NCBI GenBank assembly: GCA_014905825.1
Contig: JACGCN010000029.1
Location: 434,001 to 498,000 of the forward strand
Direction: 5' to 3'
DNA from: Lyophyllum atratum
Taxonomy: Eukaryota > Basidiomycota > Agaricomycetes > Agaricales > Lyophyllaceae
Length of the DNA stretch: 64,000 nucleotides
The notes below the pieces were generated by a model that was not told the origin of the DNA, ran no database searches, and saw only the letters and a list, made by a program, of their open reading frames with translations. A program made the position numbers and the translations under genes. Positions 22,365-36,298 of this stretch are shown here, in pieces (the first letter of the stretch is position 1; each line of letters starts with the position of its first letter).

Positions 22365-24337
22365 ATGTCCAGCAAACGTGCAAATAAATCTCGAACCAGA
22401 TCGAGTACCACCAAGACCCTATACAACCCAGGGCGCGACGCTGCATCGAATTCGTCTCTGTCGGGGTCAACACCTCCAGCAGATGTTGCCAAGGCTTATG
22501 TCGACTCTTTAACGAGGAAACAGATTGCCTTATCACAGCTAGTCGAGGAGGTACCATCATCCAGATGTGGATCTCCTTTTCAAGACGGTGATGGCTCGGA
22601 GCAGTCGAGGAGTAAGTTGAGGGTCGACGCCCTCCGGATAAAAGTCCAAGAGGCATTCAAGTACGCGAACGGGGACCCTGCCGATGGAAAATGGAGTCTA
22701 GTTGTCCAGTTGCTGCAGCTGAACACCACCAGGCGCCGACGATGGCTGGGATCGACGACTGCAGGAGAAAAAGCAGAGTCAAGCTCTGGATGGATCAACG
22801 CCCGGTCTCAGAAGGAGTGGGAGGACTGGGAAGCGAAGTGGACTCAGGAGATGTTGCTGAAGCGGAAGGTTCAGAGTTGGCAGGAGAAGGTCGACAAACA
22901 TCTGGTTGTGGCATCAGTGCCCATTGTTTCGATATCGCAGGATGTCGATGCAAAAGGAACTACGGAAAAGAAGCTGCCTAGCCATAGCGAGGTCGCGAAC
23001 GTCAAGCGTACTGCAACACTGCAGAGCGTATCAAAGTCTTCATCTACACTCAGCTTCCCAGTCGTGAAGCGCTCCAGCCTAACCGTCATAGGGAAGCCCA
23101 AACCTTCCGGGAACCCTTCAGCTAGTGATTCTATTGCTGGACCCTCGAAACTTCAACCAGGATCGAGTTCGCGTGGCGCGCGTGGCCCAGACGCACCAAT
23201 CGATTCCGACAGCCCTGCTACGAAGCCGCAGCGACCAATCATCGAAGATATCTCAGAAACCGTACGTCTCTACATCATGCTCATCATAATTGCTCTAATA
23301 CCCCTCTTCAGTCCTTCCTCCCGCCATCCTTCCCTTCCCAGCTGCAAACCTCTACCCCTAATGCAAAAACGGATAGACGGCACAAGCCCGAACCGATCAT
23401 ATTAGTCCCCCCTTCATCCCCCCTTTCCACCCCGCCTAGTACACGAGTCTATGGCCGTCAGCAGCCACATCCGGGAACCTCGTCGTCTCTCCCGGAACCA
23501 CCCTCCACCCCCACGCGACACCTCGACCCCGACTCGACTCCACCCCGGATGCAGGCCAGGGAGAAACGACCTCGGTCTGTCACACCTCAACATGCGGTGA
23601 AGAAGGCGCGAATAGCGCCCGCTCCTGCCAGTTCTAGCTCTGATGGTCCAGCGCCCCCGAGCACCCCGCCCCCGCTCCCTCTGCCGCAGGCAGCCCACAT
23701 CACCACTCTCGTTACGCCTAAGCGTGCACCGATGCCCACGCTGACCGAGCTCCTCGCGTCGTCGAAGTCGTCGAATAAAGCGAAGTTCTCGCCCAGAAAG
23801 ACGAAGCAACTAGCCCCGGTTACAACATCCTCGGCCCCGACTCCGCCCCCACCGCAGCACAAGCTGATCACCCCCCTACCTCAGCCTGTAGAGGAACCAC
23901 GACCAGAACCAGAGGTGGTACTGTCCCATAAAATACAGCTACACAACCCAGAACCTCCCTCGATCTTCGACGAGCCCGACGCCGAGCCCGATATCTACCA
24001 AAGGCTGAGCTACAACATGGGTATCGAGCCCGGCATGGCCCTCGAATACGACTACGACATGGGCTCGCCCACCAAGTCCCTCTCCTCGCTCGCCGCGTCA
24101 GACTCGGATGAAGAAGAGGAACAGGACCTCGATCACGTGATGGGGATGGACTTGAACATGGACGATAGTTTCGACCCGCCGTTTGCTTCGACGCAGGCGG
24201 GGCGGATGGGGTATAACTCGCAGTTTGACGTTGATGGAAGGGTGGATATTGTTAGTAAGTTTATGGAGAAGGATGTTGATTTTGATGGATGGTTGAGGGA
24301 CCCTAGTTTGGGACCAGAGGGTATCGAAAGCCAGTGA
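22365..24337 (+). CDS. hypothetical 640-residue low-complexity protein
   Basis: Two exons, 22365-23261 and 23312-24337, joined by a 50-bp intron (GTACGT..CTTCAG) in phase 0. The first about 180 residues are partly ordered, with a helical core (SRSKLRVDALRIKVQEAFKY) and a Trp-rich stretch (EWEDWEAKWTQEMLLKRKVQ). The middle is Ser/Pro/Lys-rich and looks disordered, with possible nuclear localisation signals (KRPRSVTPQHAVKKAR). The C-terminus is acidic (DSDEEEEQDLDHVM) and ends in a conserved-looking tail, VSKFMEKDVDFDGWLRD. No enzyme or DNA-binding domain is visible; a nuclear scaffold or regulator is possible but unproven. It shares a short divergent promoter with the pseudophosphatase gene. 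Confidence 0.75.
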
Positions 24338-24748
24338 TGGCCTTCTTCTTCACGACTGGAATGTCACAGTCTAGCGGATGCAGTTACTTGTTGTATATAT
24401 TATCTAAGTACGTACCTTGTATATATGCTTTGTGTGTTTCAATATGGTTTTAGGAATCCGTTCTCGAGGTGCGAGTATGTGAAACGCGCACAAAATAATA
24501 TACATACAGTATATACTGCCCACCTCCTAGAACTTAATACTTACCATATGTAAGTACAGAAATTATATACATCCATAATAGCTCGTCACACATGCCGCTC
24601 GTAATCATGAATAGAGAACTGAAGAAAGGGAGGAAACTATGGTCTACCCCTATCGCGTCCCAAGAAGAGATATAAAAAATAAGAACGGGAGACGCGGAGG
24701 AAAGGCGCACTTCGCAGTAGGCGGTGAGTTCATTCATGTCGGCGGGGC
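24338..24748. other. convergent intergenic region between 22365 and shugoshin genes
   Basis: A/T-rich with repeated ATATAT and TATATA stretches (24395-24580). It probably holds the 3' ends of two convergent transcripts. No coding signal. Confidence 0.5.
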
Positions 24749-26775
24749 TCAAACAACCATGCTGTGCCGCCTCGGGTCATCCAGAACCACCATGGTCCGC
24801 TTGCCCCCTCCCGCCGCAGCTCGCCGCCTTCCCTCGACGTTCACCCACCCACCAGCACCGCCGCTCCCCACACCATACTCCGCATCCGCCTGAGCGCCGT
24901 CGCTCTCGTCGTCATCCAGTACTAGCGGCCGTGACTTCTTCCGCTTCACCGATGTCGCTGCCGCTGAAGATGGAGACGACGACGATGAGGGGCGGGCGGG
25001 GGGCGTAGGGGAGAAGAGCGATGCGACAGAGCCGGGGCGTGAAGGAGGGAGTGGGAACATTTCGGGGTTGATGGTGTTCCCGTTGACACGCAAGGGGAGT
25101 TCGAGCGACGAGCGTGCCTCCGTGTCGTTGTCCGCATCGTTCCCGTTGTCGAACGTGCTCAGCACAGCAGCGGCAGAGGCCCGCTTTTTCGGCGCACTGC
25201 TGCCGGGAGGGGGGTCCGGCTTTCGCATTTTCCTGTAGAGGCGACGGTGGTCAGCAGCTTCGACTTGGGGATTTGGAGGGTTGGAGACGTACGTGTTGAG
25301 TTTGGGCTCAGCGTAGTTGACGCTCTTTCTTGTTCTCCTTTCTCGCCCGCCTGCCGATGCCTCGCCATCGCCTGGAGGTACGGGGCTCGAAGACGATCTT
25401 GATGTCGGTGCGGAAGGTGTTGGTGATGCTCCAAGGAACGCCCTGCTTGATGAAGGAGCACCAGGATCGGCTTGATCGCGAACTGTCCACAGCCCGAGTC
25501 AGTCTCATTAACCGAATGGAGAGGAGGCGCTATTACGTACCTGTGTTGTCTATGGATATAAGGGCTGCACGAGAATTAGTGACGTCTTTCAGGCGAGGCT
25601 TGCCCCCACCATCTGTTTCCTCTTCCATCCTCTCTCTTGTTCTTTTGCGTTCCCGGGGCTGGCTGCACTCTGCGCCCGACTCTCGCTCGTCTGTCGCTTC
25701 CCGATCCTTCCCACGGCTCTTGCGTCGCTCCTTCTTCGGTGGAGGCTTCGCCTCGATGTCCACATCCTCCTCCACGTCAACCACCTGCAGCTGACCGGTG
25801 ACAGCTGCCATCTCCTCCTCCTCCTCGGCAAGCCCCGCTTCTCTCCTTATCGGGGAACCGAATGCTGGACTTGGCGCTCGCGGCACAGATAGCGAATCGG
25901 TATTCACAGATAACAGTCCACTCTGCCGCCGTGACGGCTTTCGTGACTTCGGTACTGGTGCTGACTCCAGGTCTGGGTTAAAGGTACCACCTGCCTGGGG
26001 GAGCAGTGGTGGTGGTGAGGATACACGCGATGGCAGAGGTAGCCGGGACGCCGAGAGTCGCGCCTTAGGCTTGCTTTTACGGAGAACGGGGCTGGGTGGC
26101 TTGTCTGATTCGCGGTCAGATGTAGAAGGGCATGGCTCGTCGTCTTCGTAGATCCCGGGGAAATTTGGCGGCCGTGCGATTCGCATAGCTTGCGGTGAGC
26201 TTGGGGTTGAGTTGGGGTTCGAGGCGGGCTTGCGGGCGCGAGGGGAGGGGGGTGATACGGGTGCGGGGGACATTGAGGGTATATTGAAGGATTGGCGAAG
26301 GTATCCCAGGTGTTTCGTCAAGCTAAGGGTCTGTGATGATAGGGCGTGAGTTCTGACGTAAAACAGCACACGTTCCTTGAATAAACCACATACTGCAGCT
26401 TCAGCGTCTGCCATGACCTTTCGTGACTTTTCGCGCTCGCGTTTAAGTTGGGCTGCCAGCGCGATCTCCGATGCACGCAAACGGAGGTTCTCGACGTATA
26501 ATGTTGATATTTGGCCGTTCAGTTCCTCGATGCGGACACTCAGTGTCGAATTAAGTCTAGAGACGACAGGTCAGTAAAGCAGCCCAGTCTATGAGCCCGG
26601 CTAATACTTACTTCGTTATGTGTTTATTGGCGAGCAGGAATTTCTTCTTGACTGCCACCAACGTTAGTCAGTCGACTACAGAACGAGAGCCTGGCGACTT
26701 ACAACTTTCGAACTCGAGGAGTGCATCATTCTGCCTAACATTGACAGAGACGCGCGACTCCCTCCTGCTCATCAT
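24749..26775 (-). CDS. SGO1: shugoshin (centromeric cohesin protector)
   Basis: Five exons (26775-26703, 26651-26612, 26556-25541, 25482-25293, 25232-24749) with consistent phases give 600 residues. The N-terminus has the shugoshin coiled coil: FKKKFLLANKHITKLNSTL joined to SVRIEELNGQISTLYVENLR, residues about 25-75, the region that dimerises and recruits PP2A. The long middle is Pro/Ser-rich with basic clusters. Near residue 435 the conserved C-terminal box RRTRKSVNYAEPKLNTKMRK spans the fourth intron; in the family this basic motif binds phosphorylated histone H2A at centromeres. The tail is disordered and basic. Two adjacent ATGs (26775, 26772) could serve as start. The gene protects sister-chromatid cohesion in meiosis and mitosis. 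With Mis12 it is the second centromere gene in the window. Confidence 0.87.
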
Positions 26776-27156
26776 TGGCCCCGGCGACGAGGCCAAGGAG
26801 TAGTGGATCTGGGAATGGAGTGGTGGACAACAGTTTTGGCGACAACAACACGCCCTGATCCAAAGAACTCAAGTCACGTGCAACGTCATGTTCCTTGCCA
26901 AATCGGGTCTTTGGACCCTAACTATGGACCCACAACTATCTCCTTGGTATACTGGCCGTTCCCGGGGTCGACGTGCAGCATTGACATCAGCTCCATGTAT
27001 CATTGTATAAGGCTTCCACGTCATATTCAGCAGGATACATCAGCAGGCTCTACACAGGAGACAGGAGATAGCAAACATCCGCAATCCGACCATGATCCTT
27101 CATATATTGAACTTAGAAGTAGGCCTCGAGGTAGACCTTATCAGCCACACCATATC
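26776..27156. other. short intergenic region
   Basis: Holds the shugoshin promoter and the 3' flank of the cyclase gene. One 123-codon frame (26803-27174 plus) has no domain and is taken as a chance frame. Confidence 0.45.
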
Positions 27157-29103
27157 TTACGGATCCTTAGATGAATAACTCACAGCTGCGTTTGGAGGAC
27201 TGGCACAGCCCCCAATTCTTGGTATCCGGTCCCGTGTCAGGACATACCTCGGGGTCAAATATACTTTGCACTCACATATTCAATGGCCAAGACGAAAAGA
27301 AGAACGTGTAACGTCCACTTTCCTCGCAAGTGGCAGACAGCTTCTCAAGGTCAAAGAATTCACCTATACAGGAGCCCCGAAATCGTCACGGATCGAGCGT
27401 CACGGATCATTAGAATAACGCGCACCAATTGGCATGCCCCACAGCCTACGAGTAAGTGCGATCGATAACGTCAAAAACGAAACTTCGAGACAAGATCGTG
27501 GCATGGACTGACCCCAGTAAAGTCTAGTAACATAGGTGACGTGAGAAATACTATACGAGGAAGGACTGCGAAATAACCCATACCTGATGCATATGTGGCA
27601 CGCCTTCTGGAGTGGGCCACCGCTGAGAACAATGAGTCCGTCATGTGGTCAGTTTCAAGCTTCGCGGGAGGCAGCAGGCACTCCACACCTCCAACGCCGG
27701 CTGATCGGATGCAATCGCTGCAAAGTGGTTATTCCTACGTAAAGACCTGTGAACACGGAAGACTACACCACCCAGCAACAGAAGAGAACGCACCACAAAA
27801 ACCGTTTCATATCCTCGCTTTGTTCGATCCCCGCGCTATCCCAGAGGGAAAACCATCAGCACCAACAGCCGCTGAAAGACCCAAAATCGTATAGAACAAT
27901 TGACCGCACTGACAAAGTCTCAGATCGTGTCGCGAGCGCGTCTCGTTCTCCCTGCGACGCAGCGCCATACTTCTGTATAAACCCCACCCTGATAACCAGC
28001 ACATCACCCCGTCTAAACACCACGCCCTCCTCCCTTGCACACGCCTCCAGCTCCGCCACCGTGATCGCATGAGTCGTCCACGGATCATAAGGCAGCGGCA
28101 CCGTGCCTCCCTTTGTGTGATGGCGCACGAGATCCAGGAGGACGCCACGGCCGCAGATGCCATGATCGGCCCAGTCTACAGCGGATCAGAGTCAATTCTG
28201 GGATCGGGGGCGAGCGCCTCAAGTGAGACGGGCACCGGGGAAGGGATCCGGACGTACTTTGTATTCCGAGGTGTTTGAGGCTCGAATCGATGTCTTGCGG
28301 GTTTGGCATGGAGACGACTCCTGCGGGGAGCGAGTGTCCTGGCGTACTAGAGAGATCGACCAGCCAGTCAGATTCAATGTCCCAAATAGAGAACAGGGCA
28401 CGGAACGATCCTTACTTGTTGTAGTACACTCCGTGTTCGATGATCCCGAAGTGCCTCAGCCCGTCCCACTGTGTACCGGATTGGGTGTTCTACCAAGAAT
28501 ACGCAACCTCGTCAGAAGCGAGCAATATAGGGAGGTAACAAAAGTACAACGCGCACCATATGGATCTCGTCATCCCGGAGGATATGTTTCGGCTCACGAG
28601 TCTTCATCGTCACCACTGGCGACATGCGTCCAAACATCGGCTGCATAGCCCCCACCTCAGCCTGTCGCCTCAAGCTCCTACGAAAAGCATTTACCTTTTC
28701 TGGAAAATTCAAAGGCCTGTAGGGTACCGAGTCATTATAAGCATCACCCACATGACGAGAAGCGCAGCATCGCATACCAGTTCAACGAAACCGCCTTCCC
28801 AGTTCTACACATAAACCAAATCAGAACCCAGAACTGGAAGTCGACGATGCCAACCACATACACGATCTCCTCCCGTGCCGCGCGCTGCACCACCTTGTCC
28901 GTGAGCAGGTTCACCGTCCCCAACTGATCGCTCGCGCCCCACACCGTCCACGCACAACCCGAGAAGTCGTGGAACGCAGGCAGCTCATCGAACGTCGGCA
29001 GCGGCCCGTCACCCACTGGCATAGGCGAGGAGTCGGTTGAGGCTGCCGCGGCCTTACGGGGCATGAGATGGGATAGGAGGTCTTTTAGGCGTCTCGTCGT
29101 CAT
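27157..29103 (-). CDS. cyclase-family metal hydrolase (PF04199-like)
   Basis: Reading the minus strand from ATG at 29103 (MTTRRLKDLLSHLMPRK) gives a complete family member split by many introns. Landmarks in order are FHDFSGCAWTVWGASDQLGT (28990), GKAVSLNW then NFPEK, FGRMSPVVTMKTREPKHILR (28590), NTQSGTQWDGLRHFG (28450), DWADHGICGRGVLLDLV (28160), LPYDPWTTHAITVAELEAC (28060), GIEQSEDMKRFLW (27830), NHFAAIASDQPALE (27725), RWPTPEGVPHMHQ (27610), LWGMPIG (27440), FFDLEKLSATCEESGRYTFF (27310) and GGCASPPNAA (27200). The stop is at 27157. The family hydrolyses cyclic or formamide substrates such as N-formylkynurenine or isatin. The usual HxGTHxD metal motif appears here as SGTQWDGLRH, as in a fungal subgroup. 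One intron appears to start with the weaker donor GTCAGT near 27914. Substrate unknown. Confidence 0.82.
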
Positions 29104-29482
29104 TATGAAACAATCTGTTAGGGCTGCGGTAAGTCGACAGAAAAGTGAGTCAGTTGATGAGAGCGTCCGTCGATCTTATTAAACCAGATTGAGGAGACGG
29201 GTGGGAACAGGCCACGGACGTGTGAGAGACGGAAGGGGCGTGGGTGACCAAGGGAGAAAGAGACAGCGAGCGAGAAGCAGAAATGATGATACGGATATTC
29301 GATTCTTCAAGTTAGGTCCGAAGCTACAAATAAAAAAGGCAGGGGTGGGGCGTAAGGTACGGCATAAATACATCTGCGAATACACCGCGGGAAGACCAGA
29401 GAATAAGAACAAAAGAAGGCCATGACAGAGGGGAACTTGCCCAATGCCTACAGTGGTACATGCTTCTAAAGCCCCTCCACCC
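29104..29482. other. intergenic between cyclase and Prp4 genes
   Basis: Contains the cyclase promoter on one side and the 3' end of the kinase gene on the other. No coding exon beyond those modelled. Confidence 0.45.
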
Positions 29483-32069
<2,587 letters not shown>

Positions 32070-32328
32070 GTTTATAAGAGATATTGGGTTTACGGGGCAC
32101 CGCACGATAGAAAGAAAGAGAAGGAAAGGAAAATGGGTAGCAACTGCTGGGCAGATGGTGGTTGGTGGTGAAATTGAGGCGGAGGTGTTTACAGTTGTAT
32201 TCATTTCGTGGTCGTGGCTGTGTTTGAATTGTTCTTACCTGGAACGCTTATTACCTTCCTGTTTGCTTCCTGGGTAAAGGCATACAGAGACGACTTATCT
32301 TCCGATTGCCCATATCAGCAAGACAAAA
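32070..32328. promoter_or_regulatory. shared divergent promoter region, Prp4 / shortened transporter
   Basis: 259 bases between the opposite start codons. Because Prp4 is a constitutive gene, this interval could also drive transcription of the small plus-strand gene. Confidence 0.4.
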
Positions 32329-32891
32329 ATGCTGAATGGGACATCCGAAACCGATCCATTACTTTTACAGGCTTCGACTCACATTAAGGTGCCACAGAAG
32401 GCACAACTTGGGCCCCTAGACATATCCAGGTCAACGCGGTATGGGATTCTGGTCGGAATATGGTCCGCAGACGAGGTAAGCATTCCTTTCTCTCTATCCC
32501 GAGCCATGTATGGGGTACTGAGGCCGCTCTTGTTCTACATAGTTGGTCATGAAGATTCGTCACTCTTCGCAACTCCTCACGTCTCTTCCACACGATCTCC
32601 AGAAAATAGCCAGAGAGTCTTACGCAATCAGCCTCAAGAGTGTTTTCATCTTCTCAGCTTGTTCGACGTTCCTTGCCTTCCTTGTCCGCATACCTGTAAG
32701 TATCTTTCTTTCTCACCTTCAACTCTCAGATGCCGAGGGTTTCTCTTGAGATTCCCGACAAAGATCTCGATCAGAGACCGAAGGGTAACTCTACGGAAGA
32801 CGACCCTATGCTATGCGGATCGGCCACGGGGAGTGACCCGGAATCTGCGGTTGACGAGCTTGAATGCGACGAGCGTGATCCTGTCGTATAA
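32329..32891 (+). CDS. 153-residue derivative of the MFS transporter lacking the core
   Basis: Three exons (32329-32475, 32543-32695, 32730-32891), all phase 0 with good splice sites (GTAAGC..ACATAG, GTAAGT..CTCAG), encode 153 residues. Exon 1 (ETDPLL.., RSTRYGILVGIWSA) matches the N-terminal tail of the transporter at 13192-16061. Exon 2 (LVMKIRHSSQLLTSLPHDLQ, FIFSACSTFLAFLVRIP) matches its last helix. Exon 3 (LEIPDKDLDQRPKG..DPESAVDE) matches the C-terminal tail. All the membrane helices in between are absent, so it cannot be a transporter. By eye the aligned parts are roughly 70-80 percent identical in protein. It is either a pseudogene that happens to remain open and spliceable, or a new small protein with one membrane span. 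Confidence 0.7.
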
Positions 32892-33479
32892 AGCAAAGTG
32901 ACGGACCGTCGACCGCCGTCGATAGTCTCACAGATACCTTTGGCCCTTAAGGGAGAGGGCGGGAGTCACTGCTAGCCTTGAAGTAGGGGACGGTGATGGA
33001 GGTGCGTGTGGAACTAGAGTCCTGTACGTACCTGGTTTCTTAGATGTTGACGACGAGAAGAAGACCGTGGTTGCTGAGTTTATTGGACCGGCGCGACCCA
33101 CCTCTTTGATATCTTGGCAGCAGGGGAACATATCAGCCAGGAAATCTTCATGGCCTTCATATATATATCGAGAAGGAGCGTAAGGACAGAGAGTAAACTG
33201 TGAGCTGCCATGTGCTAATAAATGATCCTTAACGCCTTCCGAGTGAACGTACTACTGAAAATTTCATGAGCATTCAGATTAAGTGTTTTTCGTGTGCAAT
33301 CACTGTCCTTCACGGTTCATATTTATGCAAAGACGATGGAGGCGATCTTTCGAATTCACGGTAGGTACAGTCCCACTCCGAGTCTGATTGTTGGGAAAAC
33401 GCGTCTGTTAGTACACACGACCAAACAACGCCCTTGTTAATTAACACCCACCACGAAAATTCGCTCTTCGGTGAAGACG
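32892..33479. other. intergenic between the shortened transporter and Rad7
   Basis: Includes the 3' flank of the small gene, an ATATATATAT run near 33161 and the Rad7 promoter. No coding signal. Confidence 0.45.
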
Positions 33480-35802
33480 ATGAGCAGAAACAACGTACGC
33501 GGGCCCACCTCAGCGCTCACAGAGTTCCTCAAGGTAATCTACCATTTTGACTTACAAGACTTTGGGTTTCTGACAGTTTTCGTTATTTTCGACAACGACA
33601 GGCCTCTGGAATCACGCCGACGACTGTCGCGGCGCGCCGTGCGGCAGCAGAGCAAGAACAGCCTGTTGCTGGCCCGAGTGGCGCGAGAGCTGGGGACGGC
33701 GAGGATGTAGACATGGAGGATGGAGATGCGATCGAGGAGCAAGGGGCAGCATCGCCCAGGCGACGTGCTCGGAATGGCAGGGCTTCTGCAAGTCTTGTTC
33801 TTTTAACGATGAATTTCTGAATGCTCATGGAGAATGTGTATAGACTGCAGCAGCGTATGATTCGGAAGATCTTGATGACCCTCCAGAGGAGATGGCGACG
33901 ACACCTAAGAAGCGCAAGCTAACCAAGGCTGCTGAGGCGAAGCTCAGCAAGACGAAGGAAAAGGCCAAGGCGAAAAAAAAGAAGGGCGGAGACGATGACT
34001 ATGACGATGAAGAGGACGACCCATACCGCGCATTATCCACGATGTGGGGCGGTAAGGGCAGTGCTTCGCCAGCCAAGCCTACAGTAGGCAACTTCGAGGA
34101 TTGTGCAAAGTGCGAGAAACAGTTTACTGTGGTATGTTTACTTGGTATTCTCTCCATTGCCTCTCTGTCCTGATGCTATACGTTGGACAGACCAAGTACA
34201 CCATGCCAGCCGCTCCAGGGCCTGGATTCCTATGCCACAAGTGCGCGAAGTCGTCGGGGAGCGATCCGTTCAAGAAGCCTACCGTGCCCAAGCGCAAGAA
34301 GGCGCCAGCGGACAAGAGGTCCGTGGTCAACTTTGAGGAAAGGAGGTTCCCGTCGTTGGCCTCCATGTGTATACAGGTATCGTTGGGGTTGTCGTGCAAG
34401 AGGTTCCGAGCAGCTCACCTAACCCGCATTCTAGCTCATCACAAAACATATCGACGATGTCGAGTCACTTGGGGACATCGGCGCGATGAATATGGATGCG
34501 ATATCAAGAGCTTTATCAAAGAACCGAGCCCTGTGCGTATCTCGTTCCATTGTCCCCATCCTGCCCTATACTGACTCACTACCCGCCTAGCACGCCGCAG
34601 AATGCGCACCTCTTCTATAGCGTGACGAACACCTCGCTAACTTTGTACGACGCCACCAGTATGCATCCCTTTCCCTCCCCGCATTCTCGTACCTACTTAC
34701 CTCGTCCCTTTAGACTTGCCCTCTTCGGCCCTAACAACCCTTATCCACCTCAACCCGAACCTAACCTCCCTCCGTCTTGACTTCTGCGGGCACCTTGACG
34801 ACCCCGCTCTGAATACACTCTCCGCTGCCATCCCCTCCCTCACCCACCTCGAGCTCCTCGGGCCCTTCCTCGTGCGCCCACCTGCATGGCTTGCGCTCTT
34901 CGCGGCCCATCCCACCATGCAGACCTTCAGAATCACACAGTCCCCTCGCTTCGACTTAGAGTGCATGCAGGCACTAGTAGAGCACTGTAGTGGAACACTC
35001 ACGGACCTGCGTCTTCGCGAAGTAGGCCTGATGGATGACTCGTTCCTCCAGGAGATGCAGAAGCTGGAGCATCTGACAGAGCTCGACATCGCGAACGCAG
35101 GGAGTTCGTCCAACTGCTCCGAGGAGGCGCTAAAGGAGCTGCTGGGTGCGATCGGAGGGACACTGCGCGTGCTTGACCTCTCTAAACACGCGCTGCTGTC
35201 TGACTCCGTGTTGCAGAAGGGCCTGGCAGAGGCACGGAGTTTGGAGTCGCTGACGCTGATGAACGTCCCCCTGTTGACGGACGAGGGCATGGCAGCCTTC
35301 TTTAGCGAGTGGAAGAACCCTCCACTACGCATCGCCGAGCTGTCGAGGAATCATGAGCTGGGCAGCGAGGCGCTCGTGGCACTGCTCAACCACAGTGGGG
35401 AGCGGCTGGAGGTGTTGGGGATCAACGGATGGGGCGGGGTCAGTGAGGATGCGTTGAGGATGGTTGGCTGCTTGGCTCCGGAGCTGAAGAAGCTGGATGT
35501 GGGGTGGGTACGGGAGGTGGACGATTTCGTCGTCAAGGGCTGGATGGAGGGCGAAGGCGAGGGCGAGGGCGAGGCCATGGTGGTGGATGAGGCTGGGGGG
35601 AAGCGCAAGGTCAGGGGGAGGGGGAGAGGCTGCCAGAGGTTGCGTGAGGTGAAGGTGTGGGGGTGCAATAAGATTACGGCGAGGTGCCCGAAGAAGGTGA
35701 GCTTGGTTTCTTGGTGACTGCACTGGAGCTCAAGCTGATCGAGTGTTGTGGATGCAGAAGGGCGTTAGTATCTATGGCGTGGAGTCTCACACTGTGCTAT
35801 AA
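33480..35802 (+). CDS. RAD7: Rad7-like leucine-rich repeat nucleotide-excision repair protein
   Basis: Start ATG 33480 (MSRNNVRGPTSALTEFLK), stop 35800-35802 after a short last exon (KGVSIYGVESHTVL). About 620 residues. An acidic/basic disordered N-terminus contains KKRKLTKAAEAKLSKTKEK. Next is the Rad7 zinc-binding element CAKCEKQFTV, an intron, then GPGFLCHKCAK. It continues with FPSLASMCIQ and LITKHIDDVESLGDIG, the start of the repeat domain, and a long exon (34713-35700) with at least seven leucine-rich repeats (TSLRLDFCGHLDD, LTHLELLG, LTDLRLREVG, LRVLDLSK, LESLTLMNVP). The family works with Rad16 and a cullin-Elongin ligase in global genome repair. Intron 2 (33785 to about 33843) appears to use a GC..AG pair with the consensus GCAAGT donor; with it the frame runs NGRAS-TAAAYDSEDLDD. 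Confidence 0.83.
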
Positions 35803-36298
35803 GGCCAGACAGAGCCAGAGTCGCTTCGTGTCATTCCGGTTTTTATTCTTCTGGATCTATATACTGTATCTATATGGCTTTCTTGGTTCTCGATGCTATG
35901 TTTGCTTTCTTGTGGAATCTTGCCACCTCGACGATAAACGTTCGGATAGATTAACGCGCAATTTCATTCAGTACATAGGGAAGCGATAATTCGACATGCG
36001 GAACGTGGATAGCAGGTAGCAGGAGTCGTAACGTGTGTTGTACAAAGAAGAGTAAGGCCGGGTTGGGGCGACGAATTCGGGACGGGTGGACTGGAGTGGA
36101 GGCGAGGAGAACATTTACTCTGGCGAGAAGCTAGGTAGATTGCGGTGAAGCGGAATGTTCGAGAATAGATGGCATATCAAGCGAGGCACGAGTTAAGTAA
36201 GCAAAGAAGGCGGTGAGTAGCAAGAATATGCTGCGTGAAGCACTTTTGGGCATTAAATCATTCACTACGGCGGGGATCAGCATTTCGACACCACCTCG
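35803..36298. other. convergent intergenic region, Rad7 / Argonaute
   Basis: Holds the two 3' ends. No gene-like frame apart from chance ORFs. Confidence 0.45.

Noticed and set aside
27595..28072. Plus-strand ORFs over the cyclase 3' part
   Set aside because: The minus strand here encodes conserved cyclase exons (RWPTPEGVPHMHQ, NHFAAIASDQ), so these are shadows.
27856..28128. Initial impression that the cyclase gene is truncated after residue about 230
   Set aside because: The remaining family motifs were found downstream as short exons; the apparent end was read-through into an intron.
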